Assembly: GCA_021234155.1 (NCBI GenBank)
Contig: JAJEKV010000005.1
Location: 25,125,584 to 25,189,583, forward strand
Origin: Isoetes taiwanensis
Taxonomy: Eukaryota; Streptophyta; Lycopodiopsida; Isoetales; Isoetaceae
Direction: 5' to 3'
Length of the DNA: 64,000 bases
The notes under the pieces are model-generated. The model did no database searches and had not been told where the DNA came from. It saw only the letters and a program-made list of their open reading frames with translations. Each line of letters starts with the position of its first letter. The first letter of the stretch is position 1. This document shows, piece after piece, positions 24,002 through 35,415 of the stretch. A program made the translations under genes and the position numbers.

Positions 24002-24850
24002 TTGAGCAAGCGTTGGCGTGCCTCCCCGCTCCCGCCTTTAAATTTGTCAAGAAAGAAAAAAGAGTGTGAGGACTTTGAATATTTGTTGAAGAATTCAAAA
24101 ATCTGTGTAGATTTGCTGACCTTGCTCAAGATAGCCCCTTCTTACAGAAAAAAAGTTCTCAATCTGACTAATGAAGATGAGTTTGCCCTAACAAACCACA
24201 TTGAGGAGCACATGCTCACTCAGGACGATTATGATCCTGGAGCTTTCACTTGTGTTGCCAAAATGGGAGGAAAAATCTTAACCAAGGTTCTGCTAGATGG
24301 AGGATCACCCCTGAATGTAATGCCACACCGTGTTATGAGGCTATATGGTCTAGAAATAGACAAGAAGGCTCCAATGATCTTAAAATCTTTCTCTAACACA
24401 AAAATCAATCCAGTTGGAATAGTTAGTAACGTGCCTATTGATGTTGAAGGAATAATGGTTGCAGCTAACTTTGTTGTGGTTGCTTTTGAAGGAATAGGGG
24501 ACAAATCAGATATATATGACTTACTTTTGGGCAGAAAATGGCTTTCTACAGTTGATGCTAGGCCTGTGTGGTCAAAAGGAGAATGCACTATTTCAAATGG
24601 CAAGAAAAAGGTAACATTGTACAATAAGTTAGGAGAGTTTGAATGCATGAATTTCATTGAAGAAGAAATGCTGTTATCACATCCACGTGGAGAATTTGAG
24701 CTGAATGCAATAGAGTTAGAGTCCAGCATAAAAATCCCAAAAGAATTAGCTTTAGCTAAATCAAGCAAGTTTGCATACTTATGGTTTGATGGTGGTGTTT
24801 CCAAAAGGCTTAATGTGGCATCTTCTGCTGCTATTCTCAAGGATGCCTCC
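24002..24850 (+). pseudogene. Aspartic protease region
   Basis: The frame has the active-site block LLDGGSPLNVMP, a GGS variant of the usual D-[ST]-G that occurs in Tat/Athila-type elements. It is followed by DLLLGRKWLSTV, the second hydrophobic flap-side block. Protease cuts the polyprotein. The frame leads into the first half of an RNase H before shifting at about 24850. Confidence 0.85.
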
Positions 24851-25160
24851 AACAGGTTGCTAAAGTAGGAAGAATTTATCCAAATGTCACTTCTAATATG
24901 GCAGAGTATAAGGCATTGATTGCAGGTCTTCAAGAAGCAAGAAATCTAAACATCAGTGATGTAATCATCTTTGGAGACTCTCAGCTTGTCTGCAGGCAAA
25001 TATCAGGAGAATATCAGGCCAAGAGTGAGGACATGATGCAGCTCAGGGATCAAGCTATGCTGGAACTGAAGAATTTTGAAACCTGGGAACTTTGCCATGT
25101 GCCAAGGGAGCAAAATTGTGAAGCAGACTCGTTGTGCAGGAGTGTGCTACTGGAACACTT
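24765..25160 (+). pseudogene. Additional RNase H placed before reverse transcriptase
   Basis: The region shows YLWFDGGVSK (first Asp), AEYKALIAGL (Glu), IIFGDSQLV (second Asp) and NCEADSL (last Asp): a complete D-E-D-D set of archaeal/plant-type RNase H. A frameshift at ~24850 splits it between two frames. In most Ty3/gypsy elements the only RNase H follows reverse transcriptase. Elements of the Tat clade carry an extra one, usually downstream. The upstream location here is the noteworthy point. Confidence 0.8.
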
Positions 25161-26300
25161 GGCTGAGGGAGCAATTCAAGAAGATGAGCTTGAGAAGAAA
25201 GATCTGCAACAGCTATACCCCATCCTGGTAATCAATGCAAGTGAAGACAAACAGGTAAAGGAAATCAAGATCAACAAGAAGGGTCTAGATAGGGTATTAT
25301 ATGTTGGTGATTTGTTCAAAGAAGAGGACAATGCTTTTGTTACTAAATTCTTTGATGATTGGAAGGATATCTTTGCTTGGGATTATGATGAGTTGGTTGG
25401 TGTTGACAAAAGCATTTGTGAGTTTGAAATCAAGGAAGGTATGAAACCTGTTATACAAAAGCTAAGAAGAATTAATGCTTCTCTATTAGGTTTAATTAAG
25501 GAGGAGTTGTACAAAATGAAAGATGCAGGTGTGATTGCAGAAATTGTGAACCCTGAGTGGCTATCTTGCATTGTTCCTGTTGAAAAGAAAAACAAGACTA
25601 TTAGAATTTGCATAGACTATAGAGATCTGAACAAAGCCACTATCAAAGATTGCTATCCATTGCCATTTCTGGAAGAAGTGCTGCATGCTGTAGCAGGGAA
25701 GGAGATTTACTCATTCTTAGATGGCTTTTCAGGTTTTAATCAGATAAGCATCAAGGAAAGTGATCAACCAAAAACTTCATTTATCACACCTTGGGGGACA
25801 TTTGCCATGAAAAGAATGCCATTTGGATTAATGAATGCATCTGCAACATTCCAAAGAGCTATACAATTTTTAGAGAAATGCCTGCCAATATTTTTCGTGT
25901 ATTTTTGGATGACCTTTGTTTGGGAACTTCTCTGGAAAAACATTTTGATATGCTAACCATGCTGTTTGATTTGTGTAGAAAAGGAGGAGTGAGTTTGAAT
26001 CCCAAAAGATGTGTTTTTTATCCTCGAGAGGAGAGTTGCTTGGGCATGTAGTGTCTACAGCAGGAATTCAATATCTGAAAGTAAAGTTGAAGCTCTAAGG
26101 AAACTAGCACCTCCAAAAACCCTCAAGCAGGTTAAAAGCTTCATGGGGATGACTAGCTTTTTGAGAATGTATGTCCCTCATTTTTCCCACACTATGAGCC
26201 CAATTTCTAACCTCACAAAGGTTGGAAAGTTCTCCAAAAGTGAAAGCAAGCATATCCTAGTAAATTGGAATGAGCAATGCCAAGAATCTTTTGACAAGAT
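25160..26300 (+). pseudogene. Reverse transcriptase region
   Basis: Ordered RT blocks are present: IRICIDYRDLNKAT, YSFLDGFSGFNQI, MPFGLMNASATF, and the catalytic FLDD (VFLDDLCLG), then KQVKSFMGM. A frameshift at ~25895 puts the FLDD block in another frame and a further shift occurs at ~26040. This enzyme copies element RNA to DNA from the primer near 22738. The copy is inactive. Confidence 0.9.
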
Positions 26301-26720
26301 CATTGATGCTATTTGCAAATCTATCCTACTTAAACCTCCTGATCTAGAGAAACCCTTCAAAGCTTATATCAGTGTAACAAAAAAGGCAATTGGTTTGGCA
26401 TTGCTGCAAGAGGACCTTGTAATTGCTTTTGCAAGCAAGATGTGGTCTGACACTAAATTAAGGTATCCCAGGTTGGAGAAAAGTGCAGCAGCTTTGATGT
26501 TTTTGATAGAAAGACAAGGACATCTTCTTCAAAACAATCAGGTGCAAGTATTCATGAGGCAAAATCCTTTCTCACTCCTTTTTGCAAAAAAGCAACCAAA
26601 GGCCAAATTGTGCAGGTGGGCTTGTAAGATCCAAGCTTATGATGTTACTATAAAGGTGGTAAAGTTGATCGAGAATCCCAGCTCTTATCTTCCACATGTG
26701 TTGTTTGAGCATGAAGATCA
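26300..26720 (+). pseudogene. Degenerate canonical RNase H (tether-like)
   Basis: This is the usual post-RT RNase H position. The TDAS block that provides the first catalytic Asp reads ISVTKKAIG, and the expected Glu block reads RYPRLEKSAAAL. The active-site residues are lost although the frame is open here. Loss of catalysis in the original RNase H alongside an extra intact one is a known trend (retroviral-like tether), so this may predate death of the copy. Confidence 0.7.
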
Positions 26721-26949
26721 AGAGGGTTTATGTAATGATGACAATTTAACAAACTTGATTTCTTTTGATGCAGAAAATATTGATTGGCAATTTGACATCA
26801 GGAACTATCTGGAGAACAATGAGTTGCCCAAGAATTTGAGTGGCAGTCAAGAGAGAAGATTCAAGGACAAGTGCAAAAAGTTCAGGCTAATTGAAGGGAT
26901 CCTATGCAAAGTTGACAAGGAAGGAGTCTTGTTGAGATGTGTGGATGAA

Positions 26950-28062
26950 GAAGAGGCCAGAATGATAATTGAAGCATGTCATGAGGGAGTGTGTGGAGGA
27001 CACTTTGCAGCAAATACAACTGCAAAAAAGATTCTAAGGTCATGATACTTTTGGCCCACTCTTTTCAAGGATTGTTATGAGACTATAAAATGCTGCCATA
27101 AATGTCAGATCTTTGGTAAGAAAACTCTGCAACCAGCTGCCCTGACTGCCATAACTTCCCCTGGGCCTTTTCAAATGTGGGGATTGGATTTTATAGGTCC
27201 CATAGACCCACCTTCTTCAGCTCAACACCAGTTCATATTAGTTGCCACTGATTACTTCACCAAATGGGCAGAAGCAGTTCCTTTGAGAGAAGCCAATGCT
27301 CAAGCCACTGCAAGATTTCTGCATGAAAATATTTGTGCCAGATTTGGCATTCCTTTCAAAATAATTTCTGATAGAGGCAGCCAATTCATCAACCATACAA
27401 TTGCATTACTGCTGGCCACCTTGAAAGTCAAACACACCAAAAGTTCATCCTATTACCCTCAGGGAAATGGCCAAGCAGAGTCAACTAATAAGACTCTCAA
27501 ATCCATCCTCAAAAAGACCATCAGTGTTTCAAAAAAGGATTGGCACCTAAAACTCCATGATGCACTTTGGGCATATAGAACTACCATCAAAGTGGCCACA
27601 AAACAAACCCCTTTCAGTTTGGTATATGGGATAGAGTCAGTACTGCCTATAGAATTAGAGCTTCCATCACTCAGACTGGCTTATCAGATTAATTTGGAAA
27701 TTGATGAGGCTCTAAAAGACAGATTTGTGAGATTGATGCAGCTTGAGGAGCATAGATATGAGGCTGAGAATGCAGTGATGAGAAAAAAGGCTAAAGATAT
27801 TGCAGCCTTCAAAGCAGCACACAAAATGCAGGGAGTCTTAAAAACAGGAGAGTTAGTGTTGAAGTGGAACAAAGCAAGGGAAGATATAGCATCCAAATTT
27901 GAGAATCTTTGGGAGGGACCATTTGAAGTGATAGGGACAGCTGGCAAAGATTCATATTGGCTGAAAGATATTGCTGATGGCAGAGAATTGATGAACCCTA
28001 TCAACATTGTGCACCTAAAAAGGTATTGGCAACAACATGTTGCCCTTGCTTTGTTTAACTAA
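26950..28062 (+). pseudogene. Integrase with in-frame stop
   Basis: The zinc-binding block (CHEGVCGGHFA to CCHKCQIF) spans an in-frame TGA at 27043-27045 that replaces a residue in the usual GYYWPT-like motif. The catalytic core follows: GLDFIGPI (D), ISDRGSQF (D) and GQAESTNKTL (E). It ends with a GPF-type C-terminal module (LWEGPFEV to VHLKRYW). Apart from the single stop the integrase frame is continuous, so the copy is not very old. Confidence 0.9.
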
Positions 28063-28795
28063 AATCTTTATGGTAAGATGTAGCTAGGATTAGTTAGTGC
28101 ATTGCTGAAAGAAAATAAGAAAAAAACAGAAAAAGCAAAATATAAGAAAAAAAGCTTCAATAGGATGAAGGCAAAAAAATTAATTAAGCCTATCTTAATT
28201 AGTCTAGTTCTGCTTTGAAGTCATTATTTGTGTACTAATGAGTTTCTAGTGTTGCAAGTACAAAAGGGCTATACAGGTTGTGATCAACTAAGGGAGTGAG
28301 TTAATACTGGTCATAGTTCCATGCAGGTGCATCTGAACATGTCATTCACACATCTCTTTCACTACATTACATTATTCTTCATCATCTGGAGTTGCTGCCA
28401 TTGCCTCCACACCAGCAACTCATTCAAACTAACAAGCTTTATCTTCACATGCAGGTGCATCCTTATATCTGCCTCCATCTGTCATCTGTTCAAGAGTTGA
28501 CCTTATTACATCTGAAAACCCCTCACATCTTCATAAATTTCCCAAGCTGCTGTCATACCACCATCCTGCAGCTTCTCATAACTAAAGAGATTTATTTTCC
28601 ATGCAGGTTCATCTGAAAGGAACATCATTCATATATACATTCATAGTGCCCAATCTATCACTTTCAAATCCATATGCAGGTCATTGAGTTGCCAACCATA
28701 TTCTCACATTGGCAACTGGCTGGAGCTATGTCAAGAAGTACAAACAGCTAGTCAAAGGGGCTGGTAGACCAGCCTTCTCTTTTAGTTTGGCATAA
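28063..28795 (+). other. 3' untranslated spacer with polypurine run
   Basis: No open frame of interest lies between integrase and the right LTR. An A-rich purine stretch occurs near 28107-28160, and caaagggg at 28753-28760 is about 36 bp short of the LTR. Neither abuts the LTR as a typical polypurine tract does. Confidence 0.5.
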
Positions 28796-30629
28796 TGCTG
28801 CCATGCCATGCCAGCATGAAAGAGCCAAGCACATGTTTGCACTAATCCTCTCAGCTTGATTTGGTTTGCAAGACAATAGGGAAATGCTTCACTAGCATAC
28901 ATCAAAGTTTCAAGGGCAAAGGAAGGACAATTGACTCAAGTCACTCAAGAGATACAAAAGGTCAAACAAGCAAAGGACGTGAAGAGAAGAGGAGAAAGAA
29001 GTCCCCTTGAAGAATATTCCATGGTATGTAGCTATTTGTGATCTTGGCATCTTTGGCATTTTGATCTCCTCCCCATTTACTCCACCTTCCTAAAATACCA
29101 TTGAACTTTGACTCCTTGCTCATATACCTCCCAAAGTCAAACTTGACCTTGAAAGTTCTTTCTAGTCAAAATACACCTTCATGAAACACCCACTTGCTTC
29201 ATCATTCACTAGTTCTAAAGTGACTTGACTTGGTCATAATCTTGCTCATGAAGTCAACTTCCCATGCAACTCGAGCAAAGTTAAAAGAATGTTGCAAAAA
29301 TTCCTAAGGGAAGTTGCTCAAAATTCAAATGTGCCCAAGAAGATGCTCTAAAGTTGCTCCATAAAAATTTTTGGCTCCTAAATGGGCACTCGATGTGCCA
29401 AGTCACTTTACACCTCACTTCACACGCCAAGTCATCATACCCATCATCATTCTAGCCATTTCATGTCAAACTCTCACATTCAAATCAAAATTCATATCAA
29501 AGCATCAAACTAGCATCATTGTTGCCACATCACCATTGACACCTCATCACTCACACACATCATCTCCACATCATTCAAAAATTTTGACTAGAAAGAATTT
29601 TCAAACTCAAGTTGGCTAACACGTCATCATTCCTATTGGCCACATCATACCACCTAGCCTTGTCATCATTTCCAAATGCCACTTCATCCACTCCTTAGCT
29701 CATTTTTTTGCCAAATTCCAAAGGGCACCATTGTGAGAAGAGATTCCAGAATCTTACAGGGTACAAAAAAAGATTCCCTTAGGAAAAAAGAATTTTGAAA
29801 AAAGGCTTTGTTTTGGGCATTATATGTGCTTCCTAGGGAATCGTGCCTTAGGGCTTAGGGGTGCAAAAAATTTTTCCTATCTACCCCCCCTAATTTCTCT
29901 TTCCAGCCAGTCTCCCCATGCCGCGTGGAACATCCGGGCGTGTGGGGCGGTGGAGGTACCGGATCCCACGTGGACATTGCACGCAATAATCAGAAATAAT
30001 TGATTTTCTTCTCCTTATATACCTTGGTCGTCAATTCCTATTCGAGCCTGTGGGATATTTCACCTAAACCCATATGAACCCTAAATCCGGTAAACGCCAA
30101 GATCTGTTTAATTCGGCCCAACAAACCAGTAAATCATGACTAAAACTGGCAGTATCACCATGTTTAATGCCGAGAATGCTTATGATGCACTAAAAGACAG
30201 AAGATTAAAAGGAAATGATCAAGATCTCAACGGAACAGAGCAGATTGAAAAAGGGGTTTTTTCGCACAGAAGATTTTCGAGGGCTTAGAGGCAAAGAAGA
30301 TTTTCTGGCTTTGAAAGAAGGACCGGCTTGATGATCCTGAGCTTGTTTCTGACCTCCAATGTTTACCTATGATCCAGATTATTGACTCAATTCTTTGGAT
30401 TGTCTGAATGTATACCTATTTGATCCTGTGCCCAAGACCACGAGCTTGGGATATTACTTTGTATCTCTTGAGTGTTTGATTTAATTGAAAATCCGACCTT
30501 TGTAGTAACCTGTTTGTGTTGCATTGAAGTTCATTCCCATAAGCAAGCAATTATCAGAGGCTAGGCGTCTTGTGTCTGTCTAGACTGTCAGATATGAGTG
30601 GTCTGCCTATGTATCATCTCTTTGGAAAG

Positions 30630-32883
30630 CGTGAAAATATTTTTACCCCAGTTATTGTGATTCCATCGCAAGATATTCCTTGCCGCAGAATCACGAGCCC
30701 AGCGAAACGGGGTCCGTTCCGGAGGCCCCGTTATTCGTACCTGACAATGTCAGGTGTACCTTCTGATGGATCCCAGCCATTCGTCTGTAGGGTCCATCCT
30801 GGCCGTCCGTTTTATACCTTCCGGCGGAATCACATCTGCCAAATACCACCGGACGGAATCACCGCTCTGTTATTCCATGCGACGGAATCACCATCCAGAA
30901 TATTCCAGTAAAAATTCAAATTTTTTGACGTTCTATTTTTATTCTTGTGGGAGGTGTTTCAGGTAGTGCCGGCTATGGCCGGTTGCTCGGCGATGGCTGC
31001 CTTCTGGGGCTGGATCCACGAGAAGATCTCAAGTTCGCATTGTTCTAACTGGGCTGGAGCCTCAAAAGGAAGAATACTCTGCTGGGTTTTTTTAACGGCT
31101 TAAGGAGATATTTCTTGAACAGTTTCTTGGAAATTCTGTGCAGGGCAGATTGAACGGAGGACCGACAGCCACAGCGGTGGCAAGAAGCCCTAACATGGAT
31201 CTGCGGCCCGGAAAAGGCAAGAAGAACTTGGATCGGAAGAGTTAGGTTGGGTTTTTGCGCATCTTCATAAGCCATAGCCGGCCATCTTCACTCGCCATCT
31301 TTTTTTCAAACAAAAGCAGGAAAAGGGTGCTGAAGCAGCACATGATCTTCCGGTTTGCAATCAGCATAAAGTTTGTTTTAGACGTCCTTCCAGAAAACAT
31401 TGTGCTCACAAACCCAATCTCTGTTTGATGCGTCATAGCCTCTGATTCAAGGTTTTTTTTTGTAGCAGATCGCCCAAAATGGAGTCTGCAATGGCCTTAT
31501 TCTTGCGGAGGTAAGGGTTTATTGGCGCAGGATTAACAGAGCCTCCCGGTTTTGCATAAGTATTTGAAGCTCTTTTCTGAAAGAAAAAGAGCCCAAATCA
31601 GCCTCCGCCATATTCATTCAGGCAAGACATTCCTTAAGAAATTGCTCGGCGTAGCCGTTCTAGGAAGGAATTTTGCCATACCTGTTCAAGCCGCCATAGG
31701 CAAAAACTTTTTTGTTCAGCGAACGAAATTTCTCCACCGGCAAAATCTTTTTGCCGGATGCTCAGGCCCCAGGAATTTTACATCAATGGAGCAGAGTCGA
31801 ACTGCTTGGGCTACTAATATCCTTGCTCTCTATCACGAAATTAGTACAACAAATGTGCTGGTTCATAAAAACAAATGTGCTGTTTTAAAATTTCTTGTCG
31901 ATTGCACAGCACAGTATGTGCAACTATGGTGGATTGGTCCATTTGGAGAAGAAATAAACACAAAGTCTGCAGAGGCAGTGGGGAAAGAGTTGCTTATCAG
32001 AGCCATCAGCTTTCATATATCCATTCGACCCTGTTTTTTTTTCTGTTTAAAGCCAATCAAACAACACAGAAACAACCCCAACCGAGAAGCAGATGTTCCA
32101 GACCTGGATTTTTTTTGTTTTTGCTCATATTGGACTCAAAGGGCAGGCCTCACATAGAAAGGGCATTGCCGATATTGGCAAGGGGTTCAAATCCCCAACC
32201 AGAAAAATTCCAGGCAGTTTAGAGCATAACACTGGACATACACAACACAGACAAAATAGAGTGGCCGAGCTTGTGTATTTCCAATGGTTGAGTGTTAATT
32301 TCATTCATGATCTTCAAATAAACATAGGCTTTGCTTAAAGCTCGCTTAACGGAGGAGTGATTCCACGGAGGAGTGATTCCATCTGGTGGAATCACGGAGG
32401 AGTGATTCCACTGGGCAGAATCGCATGGTTGTGATTCCACCGGGCAGAATCGCATGGTTGTGATTCCATCTGGCGGAATAGCAATGTTGTGATTCTGTCT
32501 GGCGGGATACGTAAGTGGTGATTCCATCTCATGGAATCAGACGTTCGTGATTCCATCTGGCGGAATAGCATGGTTGTGATTCCGTCTGGCAGAATAACAC
32601 GATTGTGATTCCGTCTCGCGGAATAAATAATACGGTTGTGATTCCGTCTGGTGGAATACATGAGCGGTGATTCCATCTCGAAGAATCGTAAATTGGTGAT
32701 TCCATCTGGCGGAATAGCAAAGTTGTGATTCCGCCGGAAGGTATAAATGACCTAAAAGCGACCCTGTCAGGTACGGATAACGGGGGCTCTGGTACAAATA
32801 ACGGGGTCTCCGGCCTGGTGATTCCGCGGGTTGGAATTTTTTGCGATGGAATCACAATAACCGGGGTAAAAATATTTTGTTCC
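30630..32883. mobile_element. Mutator-like (MULE) non-autonomous element
   Basis: Relative to the 5' LTR this is a clean 2254-bp insertion flanked by the 10-bp duplication CTTTGGAAAG (30620-30629, 32884-32893), the size made by Mutator-like transposases. Both ends share AAAATATTTTTACCCC followed by GTTATTGTGATTCC as inverted repeats. The interior has no recognisable transposase. A 201-codon frame at 31552-32157 and a short exon-like ATG segment near 31480 with donor GTAAGG could be captured host sequence (Pack-MULE), but I do not recognise it. Confidence 0.85.
32345..32850 (+). repeat. Subterminal ~30-bp repeats of the MULE
   Basis: About 14-15 copies of a ~30-bp unit built on GTGATTCCATCTGGCGGAAT occupy the right subterminal region. 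A few copies in opposite orientation (cggaatcac) are present at 30800-30900 on the left. GATTCC and GGAATC halves make each unit partly palindromic. Such subterminal arrays are plausible transposase-binding sites. Spacing and variation between units exclude a CRISPR array. Confidence 0.85.
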
Positions 32884-33586
32884 CTTTGGAAAGGGCAAGA
32901 GCAAATTCATGTCAAGACAAAAGTAAAATACCATTTTGAGCCAAGATCTTTAGATCCAATTGTATTGCACAACCGGCATTGAGCATAGAAGAACAGTTGA
33001 TCGAGCATCAATCCTGCCAAGCTAAATATTGTGATCAAGGCAATGCTGGACACGCGTGCAATCCTTCATTAGAAAGTATCCTCTTTCAAATATTGTTCAT
33101 TTCTTATAAGTGCTAGGCAAAAAATCATCAAAAGAAAAAGTTAGGCTCCCTTTTGGCTAAAGGAAAATTTGGCCCCTATTGTGCAGACAAATCTGAGCAG
33201 AATAGAGTTGATAGCTCCAGAAAATTCCTTGTCAATATCGAGTTTCAAATTTTAGCTCTCTGCCAGGGATATTGACCAAAAATTGACTGGGTCAGTGATC
33301 TAATTTTGGCCTATCTAACCTAGTCAGACCTCACTGAGCTTTTGCAGTCTGTTAGCATCAAGTGTTGAGCATCTTGAGGCGAGATATCCATATCCACAGC
33401 TTTATAGATCATGTTCTGCAAGTTATTTTGTGGAGCAGACTTTTTGGCCTTCAGGGAAACATACTCCCAGTGAATCTTTGTGCATCATTTCTGGAATCTT
33501 TGCATTCAGAGTGGTTGCCTCAAGCAACCTGGAGGTTCTAAACCACTGAGGTTGAAGGTTTTGCCAGGAACACCTTCAACATGTCC

Positions 33587-33951
33587 TTCAGCACGGAAGT
33601 CATCTGAAAGGCACCCACTTCTCGGTTCAAGAGGATCTTTCTCCGCTCCAGCTGACCAGACGACGACAGGAATTGTGTAAAGTGCGAGAGGCTAGGCTGC
33701 AGCAAAAGTGGGTAGTGTATCGGGGAGGTACAGCAATCATTCGAGACCAGTGGCCTGAGAACCCATGGTTTGGGTACACTTAGCTCATGTGCCCGTGCTT
33801 AGCTACTTATTATTATTTTTGTTGCGTTTTTGTTATCTTGATATTTTTTGTTACTGTCATCGGGCCTACGCCCCATCTTTTGTATTGGGTCCCATAACCC
33901 GATTGGGTTTTCGCGGACGCTCAAATTTCTATCTATCTATCTATCTATCTT
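33587..33951 (+). pseudogene. LINE ORF1-like protein, right part, 3' UTR and tail
   Basis: After the second TGTCC copy the ORF1 frame resumes (LKGTHFSVQEDLSP, RRRQEL) and ends GYT-stop at 33781-33783, in frame with the left part at 20226. About 150 bp of 3' UTR and an ATCT-type microsatellite tail (33930-33950) follow. No reverse transcriptase follows ORF1, so the copy is ORF1-only, like the half-LINE elements known from mammals. Confidence 0.65.
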
Positions 33952-34611
33952 AAGTGCTTGGCTGGCCTTTGATTTGAAACATATTCTTTGATTTTCCCAT
34001 GCAAAAATGGAAAGAACTAGAAATAAATAAGAAAATAAAAAATGGCGCAGTGATACAAATGAGAAAATATTGGAAATCACATGGTCGTTGACCATAGCTT
34101 CCATGTATCTTATGGGCACGGAAACACAAGGCAATGGCGCGAGTTCAAATCCTACATATTCTCAAATTAATACATGATCAAAGCAGAATTTTAGCCTATA
34201 AGTGACAGAGAACATGACTATTGGGAAAGAAAAATGTTTGCGGCGCCCTTGGCCGCCGTGATAAATGTCTTGTAATATAAGGGGTTTAAAAGTTTTTGGG
34301 TTGTCGGAAGGGTAATCCTTGGGGATGGAAGCGAGGAAACAAGAATATTTTCAGAATATCTCAAATAGATGGTAAAGATTTATAGAGAAGTTGGAATATG
34401 TACAAAATATGTTAAATGGACATACAGAGATAAGAGCAAAAAAAAGATGTTTCTGCGGTAGCTTCTAAATCGAGTTGCAATGAATATGTAGCATAATAAC
34501 AGGGGATTTTCTTTGTGTTTTTGTATGCTTTTCACTAAGGTTTTCCTATGATTTCGTGATGTATTCGAATGGATGTACTAATGCGTACATCTAGAGTGCA
34601 CCATTTCTGAG
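33952..34611. other. No feature recognised
   Basis: AT-rich sequence without gene or repeat signature that I can name. Confidence 0.4.
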
Positions 34612-34807
34612 CCATTGATTTTAGCCTTTTTTTTTTCAATGGTCAACAACCAATGGCTCACAACAAAAGCCCTTTTTTTGTGCGTGTGGAGCATAATGGG
34701 CACATGAAGGGCCATTGATTTTAGCCTTTTTTTTCAATGGTCAACAACCAATGGCTCACAAAAAAAGCCCTCTTTTTGTGTGTGTGGTGCATAATAGGCA
34801 CATGAAG
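34612..34807. repeat. Two-copy ~97-bp tandem repeat with inverted arms
   Basis: Two adjacent copies share 'gccattgattttagcc', 'caatggtcaacaaccaatgg' and 'cataatgggcacatgaag'-type blocks. In each copy GAGCCATTG (or GGCCATTG) and CAATGGCTC face each other, so a hairpin can form. They differ at about ten positions. They are possibly a duplicated MITE. Confidence 0.75.
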
Positions 34808-35415
34808 TAGTGCAGTTTCCCCGCCGGCAACACATTTCTTATCATAACTTTTGATCCACAGCTCTGTTTGAGATGATTTTTATTGCTTGGAAAGCTCTCT
34901 CCGAGATCTTTTTGATAGTATATGATATGGATATGTTTGGTTAAGTTATCTATGCTAAAACAGCAATTTTTCGGCCGGGTTTGGTAGGCTTTCACATCCT
35001 ACCAGCTGATTAATACAGGATTGCGCTATTGGATATTGTTTTATGGCTCATTCCGAATGAAGCTTGCAAAAAATTACCATGCGTTTTTAGATTTTGAGGC
35101 AGTTATTAAGCAAAGAAAAGTTTCCCACTTTGCTTTCTCACTCAAGAATCCATGGAGGCCAAAGGCTGCTGTTAAATTCCAGTTGAAAAATGTTCGTGTA
35201 TGGGTTTGGGGCCAAATTTTGTTTTTTGAATTTTTTGCAACACCAACCATTAACATCCAACATATAAAAATTAAATCCCCCAACACATAACAACCAACAC
35301 ATAACAACCATTGACATTAACAACCAACACATAACTACCATTGACATTAATTAACACAACCATTGGGTCCAACACATTTAAATTAAAATCCCCCTTAAAC
35401 CCCCTTTGGTTTGGG
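34808..35415. other. No gene; short AAC-rich satellite at its end
   Basis: 35255-35375 contains irregular repeats of 'aacaccaaccattgacatt' and 'aaccaacacataac' words. The rest shows no recognisable feature. Confidence 0.45.

Larger units (their letters stand above)
20227..33581 (+). mobile_element. Complete Tat-like Ty3/gypsy LTR retrotransposon
   Basis: A 5-bp target duplication TGTCC (20222-20226, 33582-33586) bounds an element with LTRs 20227-22734 and 28796-33581. Both LTRs start TGCTGCCATG and end in CA. The right one is longer because of a 2.25-kb MULE. Removing one duplication copy rejoins the LINE ORF1 frame exactly, confirming the ends. The interior encodes gag with two zinc knuckles, protease, an RNase H placed before reverse transcriptase, reverse transcriptase, a decayed second RNase H, and integrase, in the order typical of Ty3/gypsy. 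The duplicated RNase H suggests the Tat lineage. Several frameshifts and stops make this copy non-autonomous. Confidence 0.93.
28796..33581 (+). repeat. 3' LTR of the Tat-like element, interrupted by a MULE
   Basis: It matches the 5' LTR nearly base for base from 28796 to 30629 and from 32884 to 33581 (about 2.52 kb without the insert). Small length differences occur in the C-run near 29885 and at 'cggtaaacgccaagatc' near 30088. The TATATA box lies at 30016-30021. High identity to the 5' LTR suggests fairly recent insertion. Confidence 0.9.

Noticed and set aside
24229-24933. A 234-codon minus-strand frame
   Set aside because: It lies opposite the protease and RNase H of the Tat-like element, whose motifs are clear on the plus strand.
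32345-32850. CRISPR-like regular repeats
   Set aside because: Units vary in sequence and spacing, lie in a plant transposon end and have inverted relatives at the other end.
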